A DNA stretch of 20,035 nt, taken from the IMG/VR virus record IMGVR_UViG_3300022227_000049, positions 1 to 20,035 of that record. One strand, written 5' to 3'. Each line of letters opens with the position of its first letter. Positions within the stretch are counted from its first letter, which is position 1. Both the position numbers and the translations under genes were made by a program. Source of the stretch: a virus. Below the pieces are notes generated by a model. That model searched no databases. It saw only the letters and a program-made list of their open reading frames with translations, and was not told the origin of the DNA. Positions 9,401-15,642 of the stretch are shown here, one piece after another.

Positions 9401-11331
9401 TGAGGAGACATCTTGTCAAAACTTCCTTTGAAGTTGGCTGGCAGTTCCTTCCAGTTGACTTGCGTGGGGTTGCTGGGGTCATTTGGATTGTTGTGCCAAG
9501 TGACATTGGGATCGTCTGGTCCTCCTCCTGTGCCACCAGCATTAGAACCATAAAAACCGGGTCGGATGTAGTCAAGTGGCAACCCTGTTTCGGGATGAAA
9601 ACCTGGGGCCGTCTGGTTGGGGTCATAGTCGTCAATCTCATCAGGATCCACCCACTTTCCGTCCCACCAAACCAGACCTTCATCATCTGGTCCTTCGCTA
9701 CCTACCTGACTCCAATGCAGCCCCGGCCCTGCCATGGGCACCTGGGTGCCGGCGAGTGACTCGTAAAGTGAATTGTCTTGTGTACCACCCTTAACCCACT
9801 GCCACACACCATTAACAAGACGTCGCACCATTCCTGGTGGTTGACCTGGTGGTTGACCTGGTGGTTGACCTGGTGGTTGACCTGGTGGTAGCCCCTGGTC
9901 TTCCGGTGGTCGGATGCCGGGGTCTCCCACGGGATTGCCATCAGCGTCCAGGCCCGTGGTCTCGACGCCCGGGGCTGCTCCGTTCCATCCGATAGGATGC
10001 CAAATGGGATGGTTAAGCCCTTCTCTTTCCATTCTTGTATGGTAGTCTGCGTTGCTTTCTCCTGCATAAGGGACTGGTGATCTCCCAGCCTCCACTTCAT
10101 CTAAAAAATCAGGCATTACTTCGCCTGCACGGGGATGACCTGCTGGATATCGCTGACCACCGGGAGGCTGTTGACCACCAGGAGGCTGACCACTGCCTGG
10201 TTGATCGGAATAATGACCAGGCAATATTTCTCGCAGATACGGATCTGCAAAAGGTATGCGAGACGCATCGGGATCAGGAGTCCATCCGATAGGATGATAA
10301 ATGGGATGGTTAAGCCCCAATCTTTCCATTCTTACGTGGTAGTCTGCGTTGCTTTCTCCTGGATAAGGAGCCTTCTCGTATGGCGTAGGCTGACCATATG
10401 TACCAGAAGGCTGAGCCGCCAGCCAATCACTCATCCAGTTATCCGGCCATCCACTGGTATCAACAGGCTGCTGACCACCGGGAGGCTGACCACCGGGTGG
10501 TTGACCTGCAGGTTTGGTCGAGACAGGTAATCCTTCATTGCTTTCATTAGGGCCTACACCCAATACACCTGTCGCTCCACCCTGCGCTAATCGTATCGCT
10601 CGTGCCAGATTGCTTTCATTGGATGGATTGCCGTATGTCTTAGGGCCTACACCCAATACACCTGTTGCGCCCCCCTGTGCTAATCGTATCGCTCGTGCCA
10701 GATTGCTTTCATTGGATGGATTGCCGTATGTCTTAGGGCCTACACCCAAACCTGCCAATCGGCTTTGTATCAAAGCTTGCCGTTCAGGGTCATTTAGATC
10801 AGCTTGTTTCTGCGCTTGCCACCTTGCGTCAGCTTGGTTTTTTTCTTCCTGCGTCATATAACCTGATGCAACGTCAGGATCTTTGATGTCAGTTGTCCTA
10901 ACCTGGTGCTGTGGCTGTTGTACCTGCTTGTTCTGATTTGCCGCAAAGATGATGAAGTCGTTAAAGTCCATCTTCCCGTCATTGTTCAGGTCGCCCACCT
11001 GCTCAAAAGATGTGGGAGTCTGCCCAGGTTGCAAAGGTTGCTGTGCTGTCTGGTTTGCCAATGGGTTTTGTTGCCCAGGCGCAGATGGCATCGGTGGTGC
11101 AGGTGGTGGTGGCGGGGGTGGTGGGGGCGCAGGTGCTTGCTGTGGAGCAGGAGCAGGTTGCTGTGCAGGAGCAGGGTGCTGACCAATGGAATATTGGTAA
11201 TTCTGCGGTCCGGGCTGCTGACCAATGGAATATTGGTAATTCTGCGGTCCGGGCTGCTGATACTGCTGATACTGCTGATACTGCTCACCTGTAAACCCTT
11301 TACCGCCACGTTGCTGAGTGTTGTATGCCAT
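6469..11331 (-). CDS. Giant repeat-rich virion-associated protein, 1620 aa
   Basis: Family not recognised. ATG at 11331 overlaps the nozzle gene's TAA by one base (TAATG), with AGGGG about 7 nt upstream. Order: Gln/Tyr/Pro-rich N-terminus with a doubled 13-residue unit (26-51); polyproline (about 53-80); one dockerin/EF-hand-like loop DLNNDGKMDFND (114-125); a tandem 31-residue repeat (195-256); Gly/Pro/Gln-rich linkers with a 28-residue motif copied twice and a GQPP run (about 290-760); a region with recurring GDR[LI] words and a tandem 39-residue repeat (951-1028); a charged helical stretch (about 1065-1138); 14 copies of an 18-residue repeat (1139-1390); an irregular RGQD array (1391-1527); and a Gly/Pro-rich C-terminus. 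No signal peptide or membrane segment is seen. Position between nozzle and fibre suggests a structural or ejected virion protein, perhaps an elongated rod. A tail appendage, needle or internal core component are all possible. Confidence 0.8.
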   Translation of the reverse strand: MAYNTQQRGGKGFTGEQYQQYQQYQQPGPQNYQYSIGQQPGPQNYQYSIGQHPAPAQQPAPAPQQAPAPPPPPPPPPAPPMPSAPGQQNPLANQTAQQPLQPGQTPTSFEQVGDLNNDGKMDFNDFIIFAANQNKQVQQPQHQVRTTDIKDPDVASGYMTQEEKNQADARWQAQKQADLNDPERQALIQSRLAGLGVGPKTYGNPSNESNLARAIRLAQGGATGVLGVGPKTYGNPSNESNLARAIRLAQGGATGVLGVGPNESNEGLPVSTKPAGQPPGGQPPGGQQPVDTSGWPDNWMSDWLAAQPSGTYGQPTPYEKAPYPGESNADYHVRMERLGLNHPIYHPIGWTPDPDASRIPFADPYLREILPGHYSDQPGSGQPPGGQQPPGGQRYPAGHPRAGEVMPDFLDEVEAGRSPVPYAGESNADYHTRMEREGLNHPIWHPIGWNGAAPGVETTGLDADGNPVGDPGIRPPEDQGLPPGQPPGQPPGQPPGQPPGMVRRLVNGVWQWVKGGTQDNSLYESLAGTQVPMAGPGLHWSQVGSEGPDDEGLVWWDGKWVDPDEIDDYDPNQTAPGFHPETGLPLDYIRPGFYGSNAGGTGGGPDDPNVTWHNNPNDPSNPTQVNWKELPANFKGSFDKMSPQQQQEWIANNPQFTMPLNETSGAPLGQGQGQPPGQGQGQPPGGATPPPNMTLTEFLKWRSNEGLVDFPIDTSGDTSATPPGGQPPGGGQGQPELPPFGPPPFFPGLNTPWGTQGPGGEFTTYIPPADLRPFEGSNLDRVKGSAGVARVRQGGLPGAPVGALPGRETFPTGTTSGALAPISAVGSPDIPIFNSTTGKLRELNPLGGLPGASVSDIEVGDRLQASKIAPDAASQTVNVGDRIGLDALPTAPLTDDMRQRILEANAIDKPITGFSDEDFKSMANRHGGIDSFNRSVDIGDRLGIFDAPYAAKQSATVRARQDVFDNPDDVGAPTTTIRGRQGVGALPIDAKQSATVRARQDVFSKPDDVGAPTTTIRARQGIGALPTDATQLANPGVLGALQTRLESFLNNDPFASSTALEQQDLDIRQQAQLDQRLEDLQRQGILRDGDRIAVENKIREAQGREDLALSANQEARRDRAVGQALDLGGLQSALVQSGLQAGVSQRGQDINQLLGELQAGVSQRGQDITSRGQELQTGLGQRGQDLSRLQSELQAGVSQRGQDVTRAGQELTAGTAQRGQDINQLLGELQAGVSQRGQDITSRGQELQTGLGQRGQDVSRALGELQAGVSQRGQDVTRAGQELQAGVSQRGQDLSRLQSELQAGVTQRGQDVTRAGQELQAGVSQRGQDVSRALGELQAGVSQRGQDVTRAGQELQAGVVQRGQDVQRALGDLQAGVSQRGQDITGRGQDINRAIAERNQDLQYYTAGRDQDIAARGQDIGQSVATRGQDLQRIIAGRGQDVTARGQDINQLIQEGVQGVAQRGQDVTARGQDVISRGQDISQLIQQGAQDVTQRGQDINQGVSNALLMATQRGQDLDQVLGSRRLDVDQERIQAEIAQANADRQAANIKALAELALTSTGDLKDSIGGSLLNSLIDRIGGFSVGGIPLGDPNFRGPPGGWENGQTSGPGWYPQGGFKPK
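6751..7161 (-). repeat. Irregular RGQD array with 7/11/18-residue spacing
   Basis: Continuing from the regular array, residues 1391-1527 of the 1620-aa protein carry QD-type words (RNQD, RDQD, RGQD, LDQ). The spacings of successive QD or terminal D residues are 11, 7, 11, 11, 7, 18, 7, 7, 11, 7, 18 and 11. Every spacing is 7, 11, or their sum, so the register of the upstream 18-residue (7+11) repeat is preserved although the sequence has drifted. This is what a continuous helical coat or rod would show (7 residues = 2 turns, 11 = 3 turns). Confidence 0.85.
7162..7917 (-). repeat. Fourteen tandem 54-nt (18-aa) repeats, consensus LQAGVSQRGQDVTRAGQE
   Basis: Fourteen uninterrupted units of exactly 18 codons (residues 1139-1390). 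QRGQD is invariant at unit positions 7-11. Position 1 is always Leu, position 4 always Gly and position 18 always Glu or Asp. Variation is concentrated at positions 12-17, which read NQLLG, TSRGQ, SRLQS, TRAGQ or SRALG types. There are no Cys, Trp, Tyr or Phe in the array. A higher-order period of four units (216 nt) is visible in near-exact DNA copies. Confidence 0.95.
8248..8481 (-). repeat. Tandem 117-nt (39-aa) duplication in the 1620-aa gene
   Basis: Two head-to-tail copies, transcribed 8481-8365 then 8364-8248. Each begins AKQSATVRARQDVF and continues DDVGAPTTTIR then RQG[VI]GALP. The plus-strand word cttgccttgcacgtaccg at 8331 recurs at 8448, exactly 117 nt away. High nucleotide identity indicates a fairly recent in-frame duplication. 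Confidence 0.92.
9833..9890 (-). repeat. 12-nt tandem repeat coding GQPP
   Basis: The plus-strand unit cctggtggttga is repeated four times from 9833, followed by a partial copy. It encodes a short GQPPGQPPGQPP run. The four-residue period does not fit a collagen Gly-X-Y helix, so this is more likely a flexible linker. Confidence 0.88.
9985..10365 (-). repeat. Two dispersed copies of a 28-residue motif (GESNADYH...HPIGW)
   Basis: Copies occupy 10282-10365 and 9985-10068, 297 nt (99 codons) apart. Both encode Y-x-GESNADYH, then RME, then GLNHPI and HPIGW, differing at a few positions only. The motif is well ordered (His, Trp, Tyr, acidic residues) inside otherwise low-complexity Gly/Pro/Gln linker, so it may be a small folded or binding module. 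I do not recognise it. Confidence 0.85.
10549..10749 (-). repeat. Tandem 93-nt (31-aa) repeat, two copies plus a fragment
   Basis: Copies at 10749-10657 and 10656-10564, each coding LGVGPKTYGNPSNESNLARA and then IRLAQGGATGV. A third, broken copy (LGVGP followed by NESNEG) begins at 10563. The plus-strand word agggcctacaccca occurs at 10549, 10642 and 10735, exactly 93 nt apart. The two full copies are almost identical, so the duplication is recent. Confidence 0.93.
10957..10992 (-). other. Dockerin/EF-hand-like calcium loop in the 1620-aa protein
   Basis: Residues 114-125 read DLNNDGKMDFND and are followed by FIIFAANQ. This has Asp at 1, Asn at 3, Asp at 5, Gly at 6, a hydrophobic residue at 8, Asp at 9 and Asp at 12, the classic ligand spacing of dockerin type I and EF-hand loops. 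Only one copy is present; a full dockerin has two. Calcium binding is inferred from the pattern. Confidence 0.72.
11179..11256 (-). repeat. Tandem 39-nt (13-aa) duplication near the N-terminus of the 1620-aa protein
   Basis: QPGPQNYQYSIGQ is repeated head to tail at residues 26-51 with one residue change visible at the junction to the polyproline stretch. The plus-strand word accaatggaatattggtaat occurs at 11182 and again at 11221, exactly 39 nt apart. Confidence 0.93.
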
Positions 11332-12866
11332 TATATTACCCCTGTTCCACGTTTATGCGTCTGCCCGATCTGACGATAAACACCTGTAAATTTACGGATA
11401 GAGAACTCTTCGGCAGATGTAGCATTTCGGTATTTCACCTGTATATGTGGGTCATATCCCAACAATAAACTGTCTACATTGCACACCAGAAGATCTTCAG
11501 CAGCAATGACAGATGTCCCAATCGTAAAAGTTGTCTCTATAGCATCGAATGTTCCTGACTGCACGACGACATCTGTGACTTCTGGATGACTCGGCATCGT
11601 AGCGGTAAACTCTATATCGTAATCTCCCACGATGTCTAAAGATGTCCTGCCATACAGCCACCGCTCCACTTCTGTCTCGCCCTGTGGTGCTGCCGATGAT
11701 GTCTGAAACCACGCATCTATAACATTTGCTGTTGTGCCATCGTTATCACTGAATGTGGTGGGTTCCTGATCGAAGATATATCCATCGCTGATACCGCCGG
11801 TATATGGCTTGTTGTTCACTATCGCGCAGGTGTTACGAGCAAATCCGCTCCATCGGGGATAGAAGATATTTAAGCGGTAGTTGTATACCAGAATATTATT
11901 CATCGTTGTCTGGCCGGATCCGTATGGCAGAAAAAACCATACTTCGTTGCGTGTCGGATAATCACAGGCAAATGCGTTGTTTAACGCTGATTCATTGATA
12001 TCATTCCAATATCTATCGCCATCCATACGTTCTGACAATTTCCTGCTGCTGTTACCGTCAAAGGCATAGATACCGTCTTCTCTCACATATACCTGCACTT
12101 CTCCAACTTCTGGTGTCGTAATCGTCTGTATAGAGAATGGTGCCACTGTCCCTTTTGCCTGTTTGGGAACTTTTCGGTATGGCGTTACAGAATTACCGGT
12201 AGGGACGAGAAGGTGTATGATATCGTCACCGTGTATCACTAAGAAATTGCTCATCTTCTTCAGACCCGTAACAATAGACCCTTGCTGAAAGAATGCTGTA
12301 GCATCCCATGTCTCGATGTCTGCAAGGTCGCTCCTCCATACCCTGTCTGTTCCTGACGACAAGTTTCCTGCCCATGCCCTGTTGTCCCAAAACTCCCAAT
12401 ATTTTGCTGTGGTGAATCGGCTGTTGACATCTAAGGTCTCTATATTCCCTGCTGCTGCTGTCCACTTGAAGATGATATCGCTACTTACTCCATCATGCCC
12501 AATCAATGTGCCGTTAGCGTCTGCTACTGACCACTTTTCCCCTGCTGTTATCGTTGCCGCTCCCGTCCTGGCCGTAAACCCTGTGCCTACTCCTGACGTG
12601 TCTTCATAAAAAGCACCACCCGCTATTGTCCATATCCGCTTAGTATCTGCATCAAACTTGTGCTGTCCTAAAGCATCTATCGTAGGAGTTCCAGCAATTA
12701 CAGTGTTGAATGTCGCAGATCCCGATCGTTGCCGTGCAGAACCGTCAGGGAATATCCGCACATTCTCACCATCATAGATTTCTTGCAGGTGCAAGTCATC
12801 ACTGGGCTTTGAAGCATTCCACCCATAAATCCAGGGACCATAGACATGATCTTGTCCGATGCGCAT
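11331..12866 (-). CDS. Tail nozzle / stabilisation protein (tail tubular protein B-like, P22 gp10-like role), 511 aa
   Basis: In short-tailed phages this protein assembles below the adaptor ring to form the tail nozzle and plug. The sequence is beta-rich with repeating aromatic/Gly strands suggestive of a propeller-like fold. Supporting words are an N-terminal LQEIYDGENVRIFPDGSARQ (early strand pair with conserved asparagine/arginine), VYVREDGIYAFDGNSSRKL around residue 263, and NNAFACDYPTRNEVWFFLP. These resemble the repeated 'DGiyafDG...W' blades in phage stabilisation proteins. The ATG overlaps the adaptor's TAA by one base (TAATG), and its own TAA overlaps the next ATG the same way, so three genes appear translationally coupled. 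The assignment rests on motif style plus position directly after the adaptor. It could instead be another beta-propeller tail protein, but the context makes the nozzle most likely. Confidence 0.75.
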   Translation of the reverse strand: MRIGQDHVYGPWIYGWNASKPSDDLHLQEIYDGENVRIFPDGSARQRSGSATFNTVIAGTPTIDALGQHKFDADTKRIWTIAGGAFYEDTSGVGTGFTARTGAATITAGEKWSVADANGTLIGHDGVSSDIIFKWTAAAGNIETLDVNSRFTTAKYWEFWDNRAWAGNLSSGTDRVWRSDLADIETWDATAFFQQGSIVTGLKKMSNFLVIHGDDIIHLLVPTGNSVTPYRKVPKQAKGTVAPFSIQTITTPEVGEVQVYVREDGIYAFDGNSSRKLSERMDGDRYWNDINESALNNAFACDYPTRNEVWFFLPYGSGQTTMNNILVYNYRLNIFYPRWSGFARNTCAIVNNKPYTGGISDGYIFDQEPTTFSDNDGTTANVIDAWFQTSSAAPQGETEVERWLYGRTSLDIVGDYDIEFTATMPSHPEVTDVVVQSGTFDAIETTFTIGTSVIAAEDLLVCNVDSLLLGYDPHIQVKYRNATSAEEFSIRKFTGVYRQIGQTHKRGTGVI

Positions 12867-13570
12867 TAGCTCAACGACCCTTCTTGTACTGTAAAGGCGA
12901 AGCCAGGAACTGCTTCATCAGCTCGCCACATGCGATGTCTCTGGTCACCATCTTCGGCATCTGCATCTACCTTTATCCCTGCACGTACAGAGTCTACATA
13001 TGCCAACATATCTTCCTGCTCACCCTGGAAGTCGCCAAGCTCTCCCTTGTATTTTGCAGATATGTAATATATCAACGCATTCTGTGTCCATGCTGGCATC
13101 GTAGCGGCAAGGTCTGTAGCGTCATCAGAAGATGTCTTATCGGCAATAAATGCGAAATACCGGTACCGTATCGTATCACTTGTCGTATCGGGTGTCGGAT
13201 ACAGGTCTACTTCCCAATACCCCGTTGTTGTGTTTATTCCAGAGACAAACACCGTCTGTGGTGTTCCTTCTTCATCTTCGTCAGGGTCTAACCGATCCAC
13301 GACATCGGGGTCGATCATCTCCATCTTGAAATTGTCTGTAGAATTACGAAAAGACAGGGGGCGCATAACATCAGAGCCTAACGAATAAGTCCGTGTAGAT
13401 GCCGTAGTCGTAAAAGAACTGTTCTTAAACAACCATCTCCACTGCCTACGCTCACACAGATCACGTAAGCCGATATTGAAATAGTCTCGTGCATTGTTGT
13501 TAAATGCCGAAGAAGAATCCGAGATGCCCACCCTGCGAAGGGCAACAGAAAGAACTTTTGATAAAAGCAT
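12866..13570 (-). CDS. Head-tail adaptor (tail tubular protein A-like / P22 gp4-like role), 234 aa
   Basis: Adaptor proteins of this type form a ring under the portal and connect it to the nozzle. The length (234 aa) is close to the usual for tail tubular A proteins. The N-terminal third is helical with LLSKVLSVALRRVG and ARDYFNIGLRDLCERRQWRW (residues about 27-46), the typical helix plus W-x-W word, followed by a strand signature TASTRTYSLGSDVMRP. The middle is beta-rich. A helical segment, MPAWTQNALIYYISAKYKG, and an acidic/basic tail follow. ATG at 13570 has AAGGGG about 8 nt upstream, right after the preceding stop. It overlaps the nozzle gene by one base. The neighbours (head proteins upstream, nozzle downstream) strongly support the role. 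Confidence 0.8.
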   Translation of the reverse strand: MLLSKVLSVALRRVGISDSSSAFNNNARDYFNIGLRDLCERRQWRWLFKNSSFTTTASTRTYSLGSDVMRPLSFRNSTDNFKMEMIDPDVVDRLDPDEDEEGTPQTVFVSGINTTTGYWEVDLYPTPDTTSDTIRYRYFAFIADKTSSDDATDLAATMPAWTQNALIYYISAKYKGELGDFQGEQEDMLAYVDSVRAGIKVDADAEDGDQRHRMWRADEAVPGFAFTVQEGSLS

Positions 13571-13584
13571 ATATAATCCCCTTC

Positions 13585-14562
13585 TTAGTCGTCAATTACC
13601 AACAATTCAAAGTCTACACTCACTTCAGTGATAGCGCCAGACCCTTGAGCTTCAAACCATATATCCGACTTCGCTGCGATAACAGAATCCGGCCCCCGTG
13701 GGATATAGCGAAAGTCTCCCAAAAGACCATCCCAATATAATTTCAAGCGCACACTATTAACAGCTGCTGAAGCATCATCAATATTTGCTCGTGTAAACAT
13801 CCTGACATCTGCCGCTTTGTTACCATCAACGATGACATGCACACTCATCAGATAAGCCGTTTTTCCTGTAGGCACTGTCCATCCAGCAAACTGCGACTGC
13901 CCTTCTTCCACGCCTATCTGCAACAAGTCAGTACCACCACCACTGTTCTCTATCGTTACTGCTGCGGTATTTGCTGCGCCATACACTCCTGCGCTTGATA
14001 CCCATGCGCTATAGATACGCCAAAAACTTGCCGTCGTAGCAGTAGAAGCATTAACACCATTCGTGGGTATAGCTTCGTTGAGTTCTGCAAAATTGCTGTC
14101 GATACCCTGAACTGTTACTTCTCTTGCGCCATTACCACCACTATCATCAGCAGCATCACCACCGGCTTTTATTCTCACCGTCGTAGCAGCAGACAAAGGC
14201 CATGCCGTAAACCCCAAAAGATTCACAAATTCAAATGACCCGTTAGGCACAGCACTGTTTCTGCCGGACTTATGCACCATCGTTTCACCGGTAATGTTCC
14301 CACGCTGAACTTCTACGAAATAATCCGTTGCAGGTGCCAAAGTATATGTCCTTGTATTTCCTGCGCCATCAGTGATTTTTATCATCAACCGATCATTTGT
14401 ACTGTCTACCCATACAATAGAAGTATCTGGTGGGGGATCGGCAGGGGTATCTGATCTCGCTTCGATGACCTGCTGACCAAACATAAGCAGAGAACCGTCA
14501 CCAGAAAAACCTGTAGCATCTAATATTTCAGGGTTCCTGCCAAACTGAGTTTCTTCTGGCAT
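13585..14562 (-). CDS. Beta-rich virion structural protein of unknown role, 325 aa
   Basis: Not assigned to a named family. The sequence is Ala/Gly/Thr/Ser-rich with alternating hydrophobic strands and almost no long helix, as in phage decoration, head-fibre or tail accessory proteins. Two landmark words are VPNGSFEFVNLLGFTAWPL and REVTVQGIDSNFAELNEAI, then FWRIYSAWVSSAGVYGA. I recall similar words in structural proteins of environmental phages but cannot name the family. There is a gap of 10 nt from the upstream gene, with a GGGGG-type ribosome site before ATG 14562. Its place between the lysine-rich unknown and the adaptor suggests a head or neck component. A head fibre, decoration protein or minor tail protein would all fit. 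No catalytic motif was seen. Confidence 0.6.
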   Translation of the reverse strand: MPEETQFGRNPEILDATGFSGDGSLLMFGQQVIEARSDTPADPPPDTSIVWVDSTNDRLMIKITDGAGNTRTYTLAPATDYFVEVQRGNITGETMVHKSGRNSAVPNGSFEFVNLLGFTAWPLSAATTVRIKAGGDAADDSGGNGAREVTVQGIDSNFAELNEAIPTNGVNASTATTASFWRIYSAWVSSAGVYGAANTAAVTIENSGGGTDLLQIGVEEGQSQFAGWTVPTGKTAYLMSVHVIVDGNKAADVRMFTRANIDDASAAVNSVRLKLYWDGLLGDFRYIPRGPDSVIAAKSDIWFEAQGSGAITEVSVDFELLVIDD

Positions 14563-14572
14563 CTATTACCCC

Positions 14573-15094
14573 CTACATCGTTGCTGTGGCAATCTGCTCT
14601 TGAACTTCAGCATCGTTCATATTGTCCCACTTGACATGTTCACCGTCTAACCACTTCTGATGGAAAGCGTAAACAGCTTGCTCTCCCAACTCTACAATGT
14701 ACTCAGGAGGCACCGGCAAGAAGTCTTCACTGTGCGTTGCACCACCAGTGGCCATTGCATTTGCTCTTACTTCTTCATCAGTAACCTTTTTTCTACGCCT
14801 TTTCGGTGCACCAATGGTAGGAGCAAGTCCAACCTCGCGTGCAAACTCAAGTTTTTCTTCTTGCGTTGCATTGTTCAGGGCATTCTTGATATCCGACATA
14901 CTGATCTTCGCAGCAGGGATCTTAGGCAGTTGTTTAGAAGAAACATTCTCTACGGGTTCAGATACCCCTTCGATATCTGGCACTGGCACTCTGTCAGGAA
15001 GTCCCGTTGGGAGTGTTGCCGATGGGTTGAGTTGTGCTTCGATTGCTTCGATCTCTCCTGCTGTTTTTTCGATATCTATTTTTTTCTTTGCCAC
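14573..15094 (-). CDS. Lysine-rich hypothetical protein with GTG start, 173 aa
   Basis: No family recognised. The start is GTG (plus-strand cac at 15092-15094) with AGGAG 7 nt upstream, directly after a strong RNA hairpin. N-terminus KKKIDIEKTAGEIEAIEAQL is a charged helix. It is followed by a Pro-rich linker, a basic patch PKRRRKK (about residues 97-103), and a C-terminal helical part with aromatic and acidic residues (VYAFHQKWLDGEHVKWDNMN). The basic patch could contact nucleic acid or the acidic capsid lumen, but this is speculation. It is the only gene in the block with a GTG start, which together with the hairpin may lower its output relative to the capsid genes. Confidence 0.6.
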   Translation of the reverse strand: MAKKKIDIEKTAGEIEAIEAQLNPSATLPTGLPDRVPVPDIEGVSEPVENVSSKQLPKIPAAKISMSDIKNALNNATQEEKLEFAREVGLAPTIGAPKRRRKKVTDEEVRANAMATGGATHSEDFLPVPPEYIVELGEQAVYAFHQKWLDGEHVKWDNMNDAEVQEQIATATM

Positions 15095-15109
15095 GTTTTT
15101 TCTCCTGTG

Positions 15110-15149
15110 AGAATATCGGGAGTGGCATTGTGACCACTCCCGATATTCT
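15110..15149 (-). terminator. Perfect 16-bp hairpin after the capsid/decoration genes (attenuator or RNA-processing site)
   Basis: The plus strand has agaatatcgggagtgg (15110-15125), an 8-nt loop (15126-15133), and its exact reverse complement (15134-15149). In the minus-strand transcript it starts 2 nt after the decoration gene stop and ends a few nt before the ribosome site of the next gene. No U-tract follows on the minus strand (the next bases are CACAGGAGAAAAAACG), so it is not a textbook intrinsic terminator. It sits where T7-like phages keep a terminator after the major capsid gene. A transcript-stabilising 3' end or an RNase III type cut site are alternatives. Confidence 0.7.
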
Positions 15150-15151
15150 TA

Positions 15152-15628
15152 TTATCCAAACATAATTGCAGCAGTGTTTGGCGAACCGGAATCGGCCTCT
15201 AACGCAAAGCCAAAGACAAACTCTTCTTCACCATCCCCCATCGTATCGCACTCACCATCAACGGTGTGTCCGATAACAGCATCAGCAGCAGCAACACCAT
15301 CATCGGTGCGTACTTCGCCAATCGTTCCAGGCTGACAAATCTGCACCCAGGTGTATGGGGCCTCAGAGATGTCTACGGTGCCAAGGGCAATGGCAGCAAC
15401 TTTAGCTGTCAAGCCAGAACCACCCGTGTAATCAATGGTATAGCTGTTGCCATCAACAGAGGCAGGATATAGGCATTCATTGACTGAACAATCCAAATCT
15501 ACGATCTTCACGAACTTATACAGTTTGTTATTTACCCACTTCAAGTCTCCATCATCTGCAATACCCAGGCGTTGAGCATCGGTATATACAGCAGTTAATG
15601 CTCCACTGTCAATCTGTGCCAATGACAT
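15152..15628 (-). CDS. Probable capsid decoration/stabilisation protein, 158 aa
   Basis: A small, acidic, Gly/Ala/Thr-rich beta protein encoded 14 nt after the major capsid gene, where many phages keep a head-decoration (cement) protein. No long helix, signal peptide or membrane segment is seen. It has recurring strand-like stretches (YTIDYTGGSGLTAKVAAIAL, YTWVQICQPGTIGEV) and ends FALEADSGSPNTAAIMFG, reminiscent of small trimeric head-decoration proteins. It contains four Cys. AAAGGA lies about 7 nt before ATG 15628. Expression is likely high and coupled to the capsid gene, since a strong hairpin lies just past its stop. The decoration role is inferred from position and composition, not from a diagnostic motif. 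Confidence 0.62.
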   Translation of the reverse strand: MSLAQIDSGALTAVYTDAQRLGIADDGDLKWVNNKLYKFVKIVDLDCSVNECLYPASVDGNSYTIDYTGGSGLTAKVAAIALGTVDISEAPYTWVQICQPGTIGEVRTDDGVAAADAVIGHTVDGECDTMGDGEEEFVFGFALEADSGSPNTAAIMFG

Positions 15629-15642
15629 ATCAATGTCCTTTC

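Noticed and set aside
9833-9890. Collagen-like Gly-X-Y domain
   Set aside because: The glycine period is four residues (GQPP), which cannot form a collagen triple helix.
15110-15149. Canonical intrinsic terminator with U-tract
   Set aside because: No T-run follows the stem on the minus strand (A-rich instead) or convincingly on the plus strand; kept as an attenuator or processing hairpin.
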